DNA of 13,304 nt from Thermotogaceae bacterium. GTDB lineage: Bacteria > Thermotogota > Thermotogae > B21-G9 > HyVt-16. The stretch spans positions 1-13,304 of the forward strand of contig DQYP01000285.1 in the NCBI GenBank assembly GCA_011043375.1, read 5' to 3'. How positions within the stretch are numbered: the stretch's first letter is position 1; each line of letters begins with the position of its first letter. Of the stretch, positions 5,650 to 13,067 are shown in pieces. A program made the position numbers and the translations under genes. The notes under the pieces are model-generated. The model was not told where the DNA came from. It made no database searches and saw only the letters and a list, made by a program, of their open reading frames with translations.

Positions 5650-6264
5650 ATGCTGGTGAAAAATTGGATGAAAAGAGATGTACCATTGATAAAGGTTGGA
5701 ACAGAAGTGAAAAAGGCATTTGAAATGGTCGATCCGTTATTTCCAGTCGGTATCCTCGTTGATGATAAAAACAATTTTCTTGGGATTATAGATTTCAACA
5801 AAATCCCACGGAGATTTACAAAAGAAGAGGTCAGCAAATACGCTGTATGTACAGATTATCATATTTATCCTGAAGATCATATAGAATATGCTGCAATCCT
5901 TTTGGCAGAATCCGGAGAAAGCTTTTTACCTGTCCTTGATGAAAGAGATAATAAACCGATTGGAACAATAAGTGTTTTTGATATGTTGGATGCACTTGTT
6001 CATCTAACTGCTTTTGAAGAGAAAGGGGTTGAGATCACATTTTTGTTGAAAGACATTCCTGGTCAGTTAAAAAAAATAGTGGATTTAATGTACGAGTACA
6101 ACATAAACATATTGTCGGTTTTAACATACAGAAAAGCCGAAAATGATCAAAGGAAGCTGTTTATAAAAGTAAACGCCATAGATGTGAAGAAAATCAAAAA
6201 GATCTTGGATGAAAACAATCTAACAATAGAGAATATATCATTTGAAGAAGGACTTTGGGGGTAA
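5650..6264 (+). CDS. CBS-CBS-ACT domain regulatory protein
   Basis: This 204-residue protein has no catalytic domain. Residues 1-56 and 62-118 form a CBS pair: the first starts MLVKNWMKRDVPLIKVGTEV, and the second contains FLPVLDERDNKPIGTISVFDML (92-113). Residues about 127-200 are an ACT domain, with VEITFLLKDIPGQLKKIVDL (127-146) and NINILSVLTYR (151-161). CBS pairs usually bind adenosine nucleotides and ACT domains small metabolites such as amino acids; related proteins are called AcuB-like. It is probably a cytoplasmic ligand sensor whose partner is unknown. GGTGAAAGG precedes the ATG. The likely start of the next gene is only five bases after its stop, so it should be co-translated with uppP, an uncommon partner for this kind of sensor. 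Confidence 0.87.
   Translation: MLVKNWMKRDVPLIKVGTEVKKAFEMVDPLFPVGILVDDKNNFLGIIDFNKIPRRFTKEEVSKYAVCTDYHIYPEDHIEYAAILLAESGESFLPVLDERDNKPIGTISVFDMLDALVHLTAFEEKGVEITFLLKDIPGQLKKIVDLMYEYNINILSVLTYRKAENDQRKLFIKVNAIDVKKIKKILDENNLTIENISFEEGLWG
6257..6261 (+). promoter_or_regulatory. Shine-Dalgarno site deciding the uppP start
   Basis: GGGGG lies 8 bases before TTG 6270. The in-frame TTG at 6255 overlaps this run and has no site of its own. Confidence 0.6.
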
Positions 6265-6269
6265 AGATT

Positions 6270-7013
6270 TTGGAAAAAATCTTTCTTGGAATTATTCAAG
6301 GATTAACCGAGTTTTTACCAGTATCTAGTTCTGCCCACTTAGCAATATTTGGAAAAATGGTGAAGGATCTGGATTTAGGTTTTTTTACTTTGTTGCATCT
6401 TGGAACCTTATTGGCTGTCGTGTGGTTCTTGAGAAAATATCTTGTCGAATTAGCGATTCTATTTTTCAAGTTAGATAAGAAAGCTTGGAAGATTTTTGTG
6501 TACGTTGTGATTTCTACCATGCCGGCTGCATTTTTTGGATTCGTTTTCAACAATAAGATAGAGAACATATTTGGAAAAAGCAAGCTAATCGCTGTTTTTC
6601 TTTTAATAACAGGTGGTGTTCTCATATTGTCAGACCTAAAAAAAGAGGGAGCTTTAGATATCCAAAAGTTGGGGGTCTTTAATGCACTTGTAATTGGATT
6701 GTTTCAAAGTTTTGCCCTCTTTCCAGGTATTTCAAGAAGTGGTATGACTTTAGTTGCAGGACTTTTGATAGGATTGAAAAGGGAGGAAACAGTTAAATAT
6801 TCCTTTTTAATATCCATTCCTGCAATCTTGGGGGCATTCGTATTTGAAAGTGGAAATTTAAAAGCAGACACATGGAGTATCTTAGGATTTCTTTCATCTG
6901 CAGTAGTAGGCTTTGTAGCTCTGCACTTTTTGAAGCTTCTCACTATCAAGAGAAAACTAAGATATTTTGCTTATTATTGTTGGATAATCGCTGCGATAAT
7001 TTTTGTTTTTTGA
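6270..7013 (+). CDS. uppP: Undecaprenyl-diphosphatase (UppP/BacA type)
   Basis: Dephosphorylates undecaprenyl diphosphate on the membrane to recycle the lipid carrier for peptidoglycan and other wall polymers; overproduction gives bacitracin resistance in characterised members. From the UUG start the protein has 247 residues, slightly short for the family. The two active-site motifs are present: QGLTEFLPVSSSAHL (10-24), with Q10-x3-E14, the Ser run and His23, and PGISRSGMT (152-160) with the catalytic Arg156. Several hydrophobic segments follow the family pattern, with the last at about 233-247. A start at 6255 would overlap the previous gene and add five residues before the conserved N-terminus; the UUG at 6270 gives the usual beginning EKIFLGIIQGLTEF. 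It is the last + strand gene before a convergent junction. Confidence 0.93.
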   Translation: MEKIFLGIIQGLTEFLPVSSSAHLAIFGKMVKDLDLGFFTLLHLGTLLAVVWFLRKYLVELAILFFKLDKKAWKIFVYVVISTMPAAFFGFVFNNKIENIFGKSKLIAVFLLITGGVLILSDLKKEGALDIQKLGVFNALVIGLFQSFALFPGISRSGMTLVAGLLIGLKREETVKYSFLISIPAILGAFVFESGNLKADTWSILGFLSSAVVGFVALHFLKLLTIKRKLRYFAYYCWIIAAIIFVF

Positions 7014-7019
7014 TTTTTT
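6984..7019 (+). terminator. Weak candidate terminator at the end of uppP
   Basis: ATAATCG and CGATAAT (6984-6990 and 6994-7000) can pair around a CTG loop with one internal mismatch, followed by a long T-rich run to about 7019. The hairpin lies inside the last codons of uppP. The U-rich tail is convincing; the stem is short. Confidence 0.4.
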
Positions 7020-7058
7020 TCCTGTTTATACACATGCATCCATCTAAAACCTCGCATT

Positions 7059-8633
7059 TTAATGTGGAAAGAAGGTCAGAAGTTTCTTTATCTCAAATTT
7101 TACACCTTTTTCTATGCGTACTTTTAATTCATCTTCTTTGTCCTCTGCAATGATTTTTATAAGATAACTTCCTTCTTTTGGATTTCTTATTTCGAAATAG
7201 TTGTGTCCTTCTTTCAAGAGTTTTCTCTTTTTAAAAACGGTTCTTTCTTTGTTAATCACATATAAATTCACCCAAAAATCTTCTGAAGCAATGAGATCCA
7301 TTTTCATATCTTTTTCATCGTAACTTACAACAATATACAGGTACAGTGGCAACCTGTGGAAGAATAGATTTATCTCGCTTCTTTCAGATATGTCGAGAGT
7401 TTCTTGTATCGTGTAACAGCAAGAGTTTTCAAACCTCAGGGTATGTTCACCTTTTGGTAAGGAAACGTATTGAGTTTCCCTGTTTATAGTATCCAAATAT
7501 TTCCCATCCAAAAAGATCTTTACGGGTTTAACATTGGTTTTTATCAGTACGCTTTCCAATTCAAGTAATGGGCGTTTTACAATATTTATTCCAGGCTTTA
7601 AAACCACGGGAAATTCTTCACTAAGATAACCCGATTTTGTTATCTTAACCACAGCAATTTTCCAGGTTAAAGATTCAATGAAGAACGTGCCATTCTTCCC
7701 ACTCAATCCTTTGAAGCTACCATTTAAGAATATCATAGCCCCTGGATTGGTTTTCAACAAAATGGAAGATAAGCCCAATTTCGGTGGAGAGATTTTTTCG
7801 ATATCTTTAGTTAACTTCATATTCTTCAAAAATACGAGCATATTTCCTTCAAATATTTCGAGCGTATGTGCACCTTTGGGTACTGTGAAAGTTTTTTGAG
7901 CTATGTTGTTAAAATCAAATTTTAGATTGTCAATTGATTCAAAATCGACTTCCACTTTGCAATCTCCATCATGGATGTAATCAGATAAATCTATCTCCCG
8001 TATTTCACTATCTTGTAGGCATAGAATCTTCGACCATTCTTTTGTCCCATGTTTGAAGATTAATCTGTGAATACCTGGTGTGAGTTGCATAGAAATTGGA
8101 GTTTCTCCAATTGTTTTTCCATCGATCATCACAATGAACTTTTTACCATGATTACTGTACAATTTTAAAATGGCATTCTTACTGCATTTAAAAACTATTT
8201 GCCAAGCTGTTCTTAAGTTTTCAACGTTTTCAGAGAGAAAATTAAAGATATCACTCTCATTCTCTAATCTTTCAGATGTCAGCAGAGGATATTCACAAGA
8301 GAAAATCTGCACAAGAAGGATCGAATCTTTCCAATTAGATTCGAGATCAACGTTGATCGTGTGTTTTCCTTTTTTGAAGAAACCGAGATTGATAAATAGG
8401 GTTTTTGATTTCAAATCTTTCAGAAGAAGATACAAATGTGAATTCTTTTGAAGTTCCAACTCTACCTTAAGTGTAGAATCATAGGAAACATGAAGTTTAA
8501 AATCACATTTATCAACAACAAACAAAGATTTTGCAACCCAACTAAACAATTCTTCTGGCGGTATAGAAGCAGAAAGTACATAGTTCACTCCTATGAATAG
8601 ACAAATCAAAAAACACACTAATGGAGCTCTCAA
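7059..8633 (-). CDS. Secreted protein with PEGA-like repeats, function unknown
   Basis: The 524-residue protein begins with a signal-peptide-like stretch (hydrophobic residues 4-20, then LSA-S, cleavage perhaps after Ala22), so it should act outside the cytoplasmic membrane. Three PEGA-like beta repeats are visible: about 165-218 (VMIDGKTIGETPISMQLTPG), 288-352 (MIFLNGSFKG, VVKITKSGYLSEEF, VVLKPG) and 361-420 (VKIFLDGKYLD, VSLPKGEHTLRF). A fourth, decayed one is near 225-280. The flanks, about 45-115 and 430-505, resemble each other (KLHVSYD / YIVVSYD, then GKHTINV / GHNYFEI). PEGA domains are found in surface proteins of bacteria and archaea, with unclear roles. The UUG start is set by GGTGGAG at 8641-8647. 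It follows fliE by 86 bases on the same strand and may share the flagellar transcript. Confidence 0.75.
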   Translation of the reverse strand: MRAPLVCFLICLFIGVNYVLSASIPPEELFSWVAKSLFVVDKCDFKLHVSYDSTLKVELELQKNSHLYLLLKDLKSKTLFINLGFFKKGKHTINVDLESNWKDSILLVQIFSCEYPLLTSERLENESDIFNFLSENVENLRTAWQIVFKCSKNAILKLYSNHGKKFIVMIDGKTIGETPISMQLTPGIHRLIFKHGTKEWSKILCLQDSEIREIDLSDYIHDGDCKVEVDFESIDNLKFDFNNIAQKTFTVPKGAHTLEIFEGNMLVFLKNMKLTKDIEKISPPKLGLSSILLKTNPGAMIFLNGSFKGLSGKNGTFFIESLTWKIAVVKITKSGYLSEEFPVVLKPGINIVKRPLLELESVLIKTNVKPVKIFLDGKYLDTINRETQYVSLPKGEHTLRFENSCCYTIQETLDISERSEINLFFHRLPLYLYIVVSYDEKDMKMDLIASEDFWVNLYVINKERTVFKKRKLLKEGHNYFEIRNPKEGSYLIKIIAEDKEDELKVRIEKGVKFEIKKLLTFFPH

Positions 8634-8719
8634 GTTTCATCTCCACCCTCGTTTTACAAAACTATCGGATTTGCAAACGATCCTCTAATGGGAAATATGG
8701 CCTGGGTTTCTCATGAAAA
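8634..8719 (-). other. Short non-coding spacer between fliE and the PEGA-like gene
   Basis: I see no strong hairpin with a T-run and no convincing promoter here, only the ribosome site GGTGGAG (8641-8647) next to the UUG start. Read-through from the flagellar genes is therefore plausible. Confidence 0.4.
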
Positions 8720-9028
8720 CTAAATTTGCATCCTCATTATTTCCCTAAACGATTCAACAATGCGGTTTCTAACTTCCGTTGTGAGTTTTAAAGACAACGA
8801 AGCTTTTTCAGCCGCAATAATCACTTCATGAATGTTACTTATCTTACCCGTTGCAAAATCATTGGATAATTTATCAGCCTGTTTTTGAAGCTCATTCACG
8901 TTATCTATAGCATTTTTAAGTAGTTCTTTGAAATTGATATCGTTGTTGTTTTTATTGTTACTTTTCTGTATTCCTTGTTGATTTGAGATATTTTCTGGTT
9001 TACCAATTCCCCCTATACTCTCAGGCAC
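8720..9028 (-). CDS. fliE: Flagellar hook-basal body complex protein FliE
   Basis: FliE joins the MS ring to the proximal rod of the flagellum. The 102-residue protein matches the family in length. A polar, Asn-rich N-terminal arm (residues 12-30) leads into the conserved region: NFKELLKNAIDNVNELQKQADKL (31-53), then FATGKISNIHEVIIAAEKASLSLKLTTEVRNRIVESFREIMRMQI to the end. The D/ATGK-x5-H-E-V-x3-A-E-K-A core is diagnostic. The start is GUG with AGGAGGT (9038-9044) 9 bases upstream; no in-frame ATG is near. It lies 18 bases after flgC, the usual flgB-flgC-fliE order. It is probably exported by the flagellar type III apparatus, so it lacks a signal peptide. Confidence 0.93.
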   Translation of the reverse strand: MPESIGGIGKPENISNQQGIQKSNNKNNNDINFKELLKNAIDNVNELQKQADKLSNDFATGKISNIHEVIIAAEKASLSLKLTTEVRNRIVESFREIMRMQI

Positions 9029-9046
9029 CCTTCTTATACCTCCTCA

Positions 9047-9466
9047 TTATCCGCCTGCACCTATCTGTAAAGCCGAACTGGCAATGGACTTAATAGAGTT
9101 CAAAACGGTTACATTGGCTTCATACGCCCTTTGGGCATTTATTAAATCCACCATTTCACGTAGTACATTCACGTTTGGCATCTTTACATATCCATTTTCA
9201 TCAGCATCTGGGTGCGTTGGATCATAAACTAATCTAAATGGTGATCTATCAACAGCTACCCTGTCAACTTTGACACCCGCTGGTTCCTTGTATCCCATGT
9301 ACATTTTAACATATTCAGAGAAAATAGGTATTTTTCTTCTATAAGGCTCTCCAGTTTCTGTTCTGGTGGTTTCTGCGTTAGCGATGTTAGTTGCTATTAT
9401 GTCTAATCTGAAACGCTGTGCTGTCATCCCGGAGGCACTTATATTCATTATTTTGAATACGTCCAT
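9047..9466 (-). CDS. flgC: Flagellar proximal rod protein FlgC
   Basis: FlgC is a rod subunit of the flagellar basal body. The 139-residue protein has the rod/hook N-terminal signature (SASGMTAQRFRLDIIATNIANAET, residues 10-33) and the family's EPYRRKIPIFSEY segment (40-52). The C-terminal heptad region is NVNVLREMVDLINAQRAYEANVTVLNSIK (about 99-127). The paired N- and C-terminal helices form the coiled-coil core of the rod. The start codon overlaps the flgB stop by one base (TAATG), so translation is coupled. An AGGAGTG site lies just upstream, inside flgB. Confidence 0.95.
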   Translation of the reverse strand: MDVFKIMNISASGMTAQRFRLDIIATNIANAETTRTETGEPYRRKIPIFSEYVKMYMGYKEPAGVKVDRVAVDRSPFRLVYDPTHPDADENGYVKMPNVNVLREMVDLINAQRAYEANVTVLNSIKSIASSALQIGAGG

Positions 9467-9855
9467 TATACAACACTCCTCAAAGCTGTGTTGTATCTGT
9501 CTATATTCATACTCAGCAATCTACTCAGTACTTGATATCTCAGGGTGTTTTGTACCAAAAGGTTCATTTCATAATCAATATCCACATTGTTCTTGTCATT
9601 TGTGATTGATGTGTTACCTTGGGTGATTATTTTTGGGGAGATGGATGTTGGAAAATTACTGAAATGTTTTTCATTCACAACCTTCAGTTTCAAATCGTTT
9701 CTTTCAAGGATTTTCCTCAATTCATCTTCAAAAACGACATCTTTTCTTTTATATCCAGGTGTTTCAACATTGGCTATATTGTGCGCTATGACCTCTTCTC
9801 TTAGCATAGCTGCATCCATGGCTGCTGGTATCGTATAAAATAGGGAATTGAACAT
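9466..9855 (-). CDS. flgB: Flagellar proximal rod protein FlgB
   Basis: FlgB is the first proximal rod subunit. The 129-residue protein, near family length, carries the rod signature MREEVIAHNIANVETPGYKRK-type sequence at residues 18-38 (here LREEVIAHNIANVETPGY). The C-terminal helix is VDIDYEMNLLVQNTLRYQVLSRLL (about 90-113) and ends in NIDRYNTALRSV. The ATG is preceded by a strong AGGAGGT site (9867-9873), though with a rather long spacer of 11 bases. It is the first gene of a leftward flgB-flgC-fliE run and lies divergent from guaA. Confidence 0.95.
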   Translation of the reverse strand: MFNSLFYTIPAAMDAAMLREEVIAHNIANVETPGYKRKDVVFEDELRKILERNDLKLKVVNEKHFSNFPTSISPKIITQGNTSITNDKNNVDIDYEMNLLVQNTLRYQVLSRLLSMNIDRYNTALRSVV

Positions 9856-9894
9856 TCGGATATCACACCTCCTGGTAAATTTTTCTCTGTGTTC

Positions 9895-9922
9895 TTCAAA
9901 TACTCCTAAAAGATGTTAGAAT
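9895..9922 (+). promoter_or_regulatory. Candidate guaA promoter with extended -10
   Basis: TTCAAA (9895-9900), a 16-base spacer and TAGAAT (9917-9922) preceded by TG at 9914-9915 make a fair extended -10 promoter, 32 bases before the ATG. No purine riboswitch fits in the 99-base gap. Confidence 0.45.
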
Positions 9923-9942
9923 ATTCTTGATTATTCTGTGAA
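9913..9942 (-). promoter_or_regulatory. Candidate flgB promoter
   Basis: On the minus strand TTCACA (9942-9937) and TAACAT (9918-9913) are spaced by 18 bases, a moderate vegetative-type match. The -10 overlaps the -10 of the guaA candidate on the other strand. No flagellar sigma-28 type site (TAAA-N15-GCCGATAA) was seen. Confidence 0.33.
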
Positions 9943-9954
9943 AGGGGTAAAGGT

Positions 9955-11484
9955 ATGAAGCTACAAGAAAAGATAGTTGTACTCGATTATGGATCACAAT
10001 ACACTCAATTACTCGCTAGAAGGATTAGAGAATTGGGTTTCTATTCTGAAATAGTCATTCCAAAGGATTTCAAACCAGATAATTTTGTGAAAGGGATTGT
10101 TCTTTCTGGAGGTCCAAATAGTGTTTATGATCCAAACTCACCCGATATAAGTACTGAGGTATTAGAGAGTGGTATACCAATACTGGGAATTTGTTATGGC
10201 ATGCAACTGTTAGCCCATAAACTCGGCGGTGAAGTTGAAGAAGGTGAACTTGGTGAGTATGGTGGTGTAGAAATTGAAATTACGGATAGTTCAAAACTTT
10301 TGTATGGAGTTCCAAGAAGGATCAGAACTTGGATGAGTCATGGTGATTCAGTTAAAAAACCCCCTGAAGGATTTGAAGTAACTGCGAAATCCTTGAATAA
10401 CATTGTAGCTGTGATTGAGAACCGCAAAAAGAACATTTATGCCGTTCAGTTTCATCCTGAAGTGGCTCAGACTGAGTATGGGTCAAGCATAATAAGGAAT
10501 TTTTTGAGTATAACTGGAATGAAGCCAAATTGGAATCTCGAAAATTATGTTAAAACAAAGATCGAAGAAATTAGAGAAAGAGTTGGAAATTCAAAAGCAA
10601 TCTGTGCCGTTTCCGGTGGTGTGGATTCCACGGTAGCTGCCGTTATAGTTAATAAGGCTCTTGGGAATAATTTGATCCCCATTTTCGTCAATCATGGACT
10701 TTTGAGGATGAACGAGGAATTGGAAGTACCGAAAAGTTTGAAAAAGCTTGGATTGAAGATACTGGTAGTAGATGCCTCAAAAGAATTTTTGTCTAAACTT
10801 AGAAATGTTGAGGATCCTGAAATGAAAAGAAAGATAATTGGGGAAACTTTCATAAGAGTATTTGAAAGAGAGGCAAATAAGATCGAAGGATTGGAATATC
10901 TTGTACAGGGAACAATATATTCGGATGTCATAGAGAGTGGCTCAACCGGTTCATCGAATATAGCTAAAATAAAGAGTCATCACAATGTCGGCGGCTTGCC
11001 CGAGAAAATGGATTTGAAAATAATTGAACCACTCAGGGAGTTGTTCAAAGATGAGGTGAGAAAAATAGGAAGCATTTTAAATATACCGGACGAGATTTTA
11101 CAAAGACATCCATTCCCTGGTCCAGGACTCGCAATAAGAATAATAGGTGAAGTCACCGAGGAGAATCTCCAGCTGTTGAAGAAAGCTGATAGAATTTTCA
11201 TAGATCTTTTAAAAGATAAAGGTCTTTATGACAAGGTTTGGCAAGCTTTCGCTGTTCTTTTACCTATTAAGAGTGTCGGAGTGGTGGGAGATAAAAGAGC
11301 ATACGAAAATGTTGTGGCTTTAAGAGCTGTTCAGAGTACCGAGGGTATGACAGCGGAATGGAGCAATCTTTCTTACGAGTTTCTCGATGAAGTAGCAAAG
11401 AAAATAATTGGATCGGTGAAGGGCATTGGAAGAGTAGTATACGACGTAACCTCGAAACCACCCGCAACAATAGAATGGGAGTGA
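9955..11484 (+). CDS. guaA: GMP synthase (glutamine-hydrolysing)
   Basis: Converts XMP, ATP and glutamine to GMP, the last step of de novo guanine nucleotide synthesis. The 509-residue protein has the class I glutamine amidotransferase domain first (VVLDYGSQYTQLLARRIRE at 8-26, SGGPNSVYD 51-59). Its catalytic triad is Cys80 in GICYGMQ, His167 and Glu169 in QFHPEV. The ATP-pyrophosphatase domain has its P-loop SGGVDST at 220-226. The GMP-binding and dimerisation domain at the C-terminus includes RHPFPGPGLAIRI and ends in the conserved TSKPPATIEWE. The enzyme is complete and of normal length. AAAGGGG lies 7 bases before the ATG. It appears to be a single-gene unit between divergent flgB and convergent livF. 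Confidence 0.98.
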   Translation: MKLQEKIVVLDYGSQYTQLLARRIRELGFYSEIVIPKDFKPDNFVKGIVLSGGPNSVYDPNSPDISTEVLESGIPILGICYGMQLLAHKLGGEVEEGELGEYGGVEIEITDSSKLLYGVPRRIRTWMSHGDSVKKPPEGFEVTAKSLNNIVAVIENRKKNIYAVQFHPEVAQTEYGSSIIRNFLSITGMKPNWNLENYVKTKIEEIRERVGNSKAICAVSGGVDSTVAAVIVNKALGNNLIPIFVNHGLLRMNEELEVPKSLKKLGLKILVVDASKEFLSKLRNVEDPEMKRKIIGETFIRVFEREANKIEGLEYLVQGTIYSDVIESGSTGSSNIAKIKSHHNVGGLPEKMDLKIIEPLRELFKDEVRKIGSILNIPDEILQRHPFPGPGLAIRIIGEVTEENLQLLKKADRIFIDLLKDKGLYDKVWQAFAVLLPIKSVGVVGDKRAYENVVALRAVQSTEGMTAEWSNLSYEFLDEVAKKIIGSVKGIGRVVYDVTSKPPATIEWE

Positions 11485-11508
11485 GCTGATCCGTTTCAGC
11501 TTACTCCC
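11477..11508. terminator. Bidirectional hairpin spanning the guaA and livF stop codons
   Basis: GGGAGTGAGCTGA (11477-11489) and TCAGCTTACTCCC (11496-11508) form a 13-pair stem with a single G-U around a six-base loop. The guaA stop TGA lies in the left arm and the livF stop TGA at the base of the right arm's loop side. Flanking sequence is AT-rich rather than a clean T-run on both sides (ATATACATTT on +, ATTCTATTGTTG on -). It is a strong barrier hairpin, probably serving both genes. Confidence 0.7.
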
Positions 11509-12215
11509 AAATATACATTTCTAACCTCCTCATTGTTCATCAATTCCTTACTCGGACCCTCGAGTCTTATGTTTCCTGTTTCCAAAACATAACCATAATA
11601 TGATACTTCAAGGGCAGCACGTGCATTTTGTTCGACAAGTAAGATGGAGGTTCCTTGTGAATTTATAACCTTTATTACGTCAAAAACTTCTTTCACTAAT
11701 AAAGGTGCCAAACCAAGTGAAGGTTCGTCCATCATCAAGAGTGTAGGTTTACTCATCAGTGCCCTACTTATTGCAAGCATCTGTTGTTCGCCTCCAGAAA
11801 GCGTACCACCTTTTTGGGAGAGTCTTTCCTTCAGTCGCGGAAAAAGTTCGAAAATCCACTCCAGATCTTTCCTTATTTCATTGTCTTTTCTGTTGAAAGC
11901 TCCCATCATCAGATTTTCATAAACTGTGAGATTTGGAAAGATCCTTCTTCCTTCGGGGACAAGTGCTATACCTCTTTCAACTATTTGATGTGCGGGCTTG
12001 TGTGTTATATCTTCACCCTGAAATATTATCTTTCCCCTACGTGCCTTTATAAGCCCGGCGATCGTCGACAAGGCTGTCGTTTTACCTGCCCCGTTGGCAC
12101 CTATCAACGTTACTATCTTTCCTTCTGGAACCTTTATGTTTATACCTTTGACCGCGTGAATACTACCATAGTAAACATGGAGATTTTCGATCTCAAGAAT
12201 CATTTTCTCAGACAT
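11496..12215 (-). CDS. livF: Branched-chain amino acid ABC transporter ATP-binding protein LivF
   Basis: One of the two ATPases that power high-affinity Leu/Ile/Val (or related) uptake. Starting at ATG 12215 it has 239 residues, close to the usual LivF length. Walker A is GANGAGKTT (39-47), the signature LSGGEQQ (139-145), Walker B LLMMDEPSLGLAP (159-171). The switch region reads LLVEQN (192-197), with Gln where most ABC proteins have His, as is normal for LivF. LVPEGRRIFPNLTVYENL (85-102) is another LivF hallmark. An upstream ATG at 12224 would touch its GGGAG site with no spacer, whereas 12215 gives nine bases; the annotated start therefore overlaps livG by eight bases. Converges on guaA. 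Confidence 0.95.
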   Translation of the reverse strand: MSEKMILEIENLHVYYGSIHAVKGINIKVPEGKIVTLIGANGAGKTTALSTIAGLIKARRGKIIFQGEDITHKPAHQIVERGIALVPEGRRIFPNLTVYENLMMGAFNRKDNEIRKDLEWIFELFPRLKERLSQKGGTLSGGEQQMLAISRALMSKPTLLMMDEPSLGLAPLLVKEVFDVIKVINSQGTSILLVEQNARAALEVSYYGYVLETGNIRLEGPSKELMNNEEVRNVYLGVS

Positions 12216-13044
12216 AGCTACCATCTCCCAGATAAGCTTCTATGACTTTTGGATCGTTTCTGACCTCATCGGGAGTACCCTTGGATATGATCCTCCCATA
12301 GTCCATAACCACGATTCTTTCACATATCCCCATCACGACTTTCATATCATGTTCAATCAACAAGATGGTCAAATTGAAATCGTCCCTTATTTTCTTTATG
12401 AACTCCATCAACTCTTCTGTTTCGTGTGGATTCATACCAGCAGCAGGTTCATCCAAAAGCAATAACTTCGGCTCTGTGGCGAGTGCTCGAGCGATCTCGA
12501 GTTTTCTCTGCATACCGTAAGGAAGTGAGGAAGCCTTTTCATTTTCGAGATCTAAAAGCTCCACTTTTTTCAACAACTCTCTGGCTTCTTTTACCATCTG
12601 TTTCTCCATACTGAAATAACCTATCTTAAATACAGATTTCCAGAACCATCCTTTACCTATTATTTTAGACTTGTATCCATGTTTTTGAAGGATTTTATCT
12701 GCGTGTCTTTCCTCAAGTTTGTGGTGTTGAGAAACCAATACATTCTCCAGTACCGTCATGTCAGAAAACAACCTTATGTTTTGAAATGTTCTGGCTATGC
12801 CAAGATGAGTGATATAATGCGGTGGAAGACCAGTGATATCAATTTTTCCAAATATCACCCTGCCTTTTGTAGGTGTGTATATACCAGTTATAACATTAAA
12901 AACGGTTGTTTTACCTGCCCCGTTGGGACCTATCAATCCTACCAGTTCGCCACTTTCAAGTTTCATGTTGAAATCTCCAACTGCTATTAGACCTCCAAAT
13001 TGCATAGTCACGTTGTCTAACTTCAAAACGCTTTCTTTTTCCAT
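12208..13044 (-). CDS. livG: Branched-chain amino acid ABC transporter ATP-binding protein LivG
   Basis: The second ATPase of the Liv transporter, 278 residues, somewhat longer than the usual 255 or so. Walker A is GPNGAGKTT (39-47), the Q-loop region ARTFQNIRLFSDMTVLENV (84-102), signature LPYGMQRKLEIARAL (174-188), Walker B LLLLDEPAAGMNP (194-206) and switch His232 in LLIEHDM. The extra length lies mainly in the helical region at 104-150, which is Lys/His-rich (HHKLEERHADKILQKHGYK). The LivG-type LPYG signature and AAGMNP separate it from LivF. GGAGG sits 9 bases before the ATG. It follows livM by 23 bases and overlaps livF. Confidence 0.95.
   Translation of the reverse strand: MEKESVLKLDNVTMQFGGLIAVGDFNMKLESGELVGLIGPNGAGKTTVFNVITGIYTPTKGRVIFGKIDITGLPPHYITHLGIARTFQNIRLFSDMTVLENVLVSQHHKLEERHADKILQKHGYKSKIIGKGWFWKSVFKIGYFSMEKQMVKEARELLKKVELLDLENEKASSLPYGMQRKLEIARALATEPKLLLLDEPAAGMNPHETEELMEFIKKIRDDFNLTILLIEHDMKVVMGICERIVVMDYGRIISKGTPDEVRNDPKVIEAYLGDGSYV
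12225..12229 (-). promoter_or_regulatory. Shine-Dalgarno site deciding the livF start
   Basis: GGGAG on the minus strand lies inside livG, 9 bases before ATG 12215. This favours that start over ATG 12224, which directly abuts it. Confidence 0.6.
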
Positions 13045-13067
13045 CTATCAAAACCTCCATAATCAAC

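Noticed and set aside
6872..7153. Plus-strand open frame (93 codons) across the uppP end and convergent junction
   Set aside because: It overlaps two supported genes in other frames and has no family resemblance.
12216..12224. Earlier ATG for livF
   Set aside because: It directly abuts the GGGAG site, leaving no spacer; ATG 12215 has nine bases and gives the usual LivF length.
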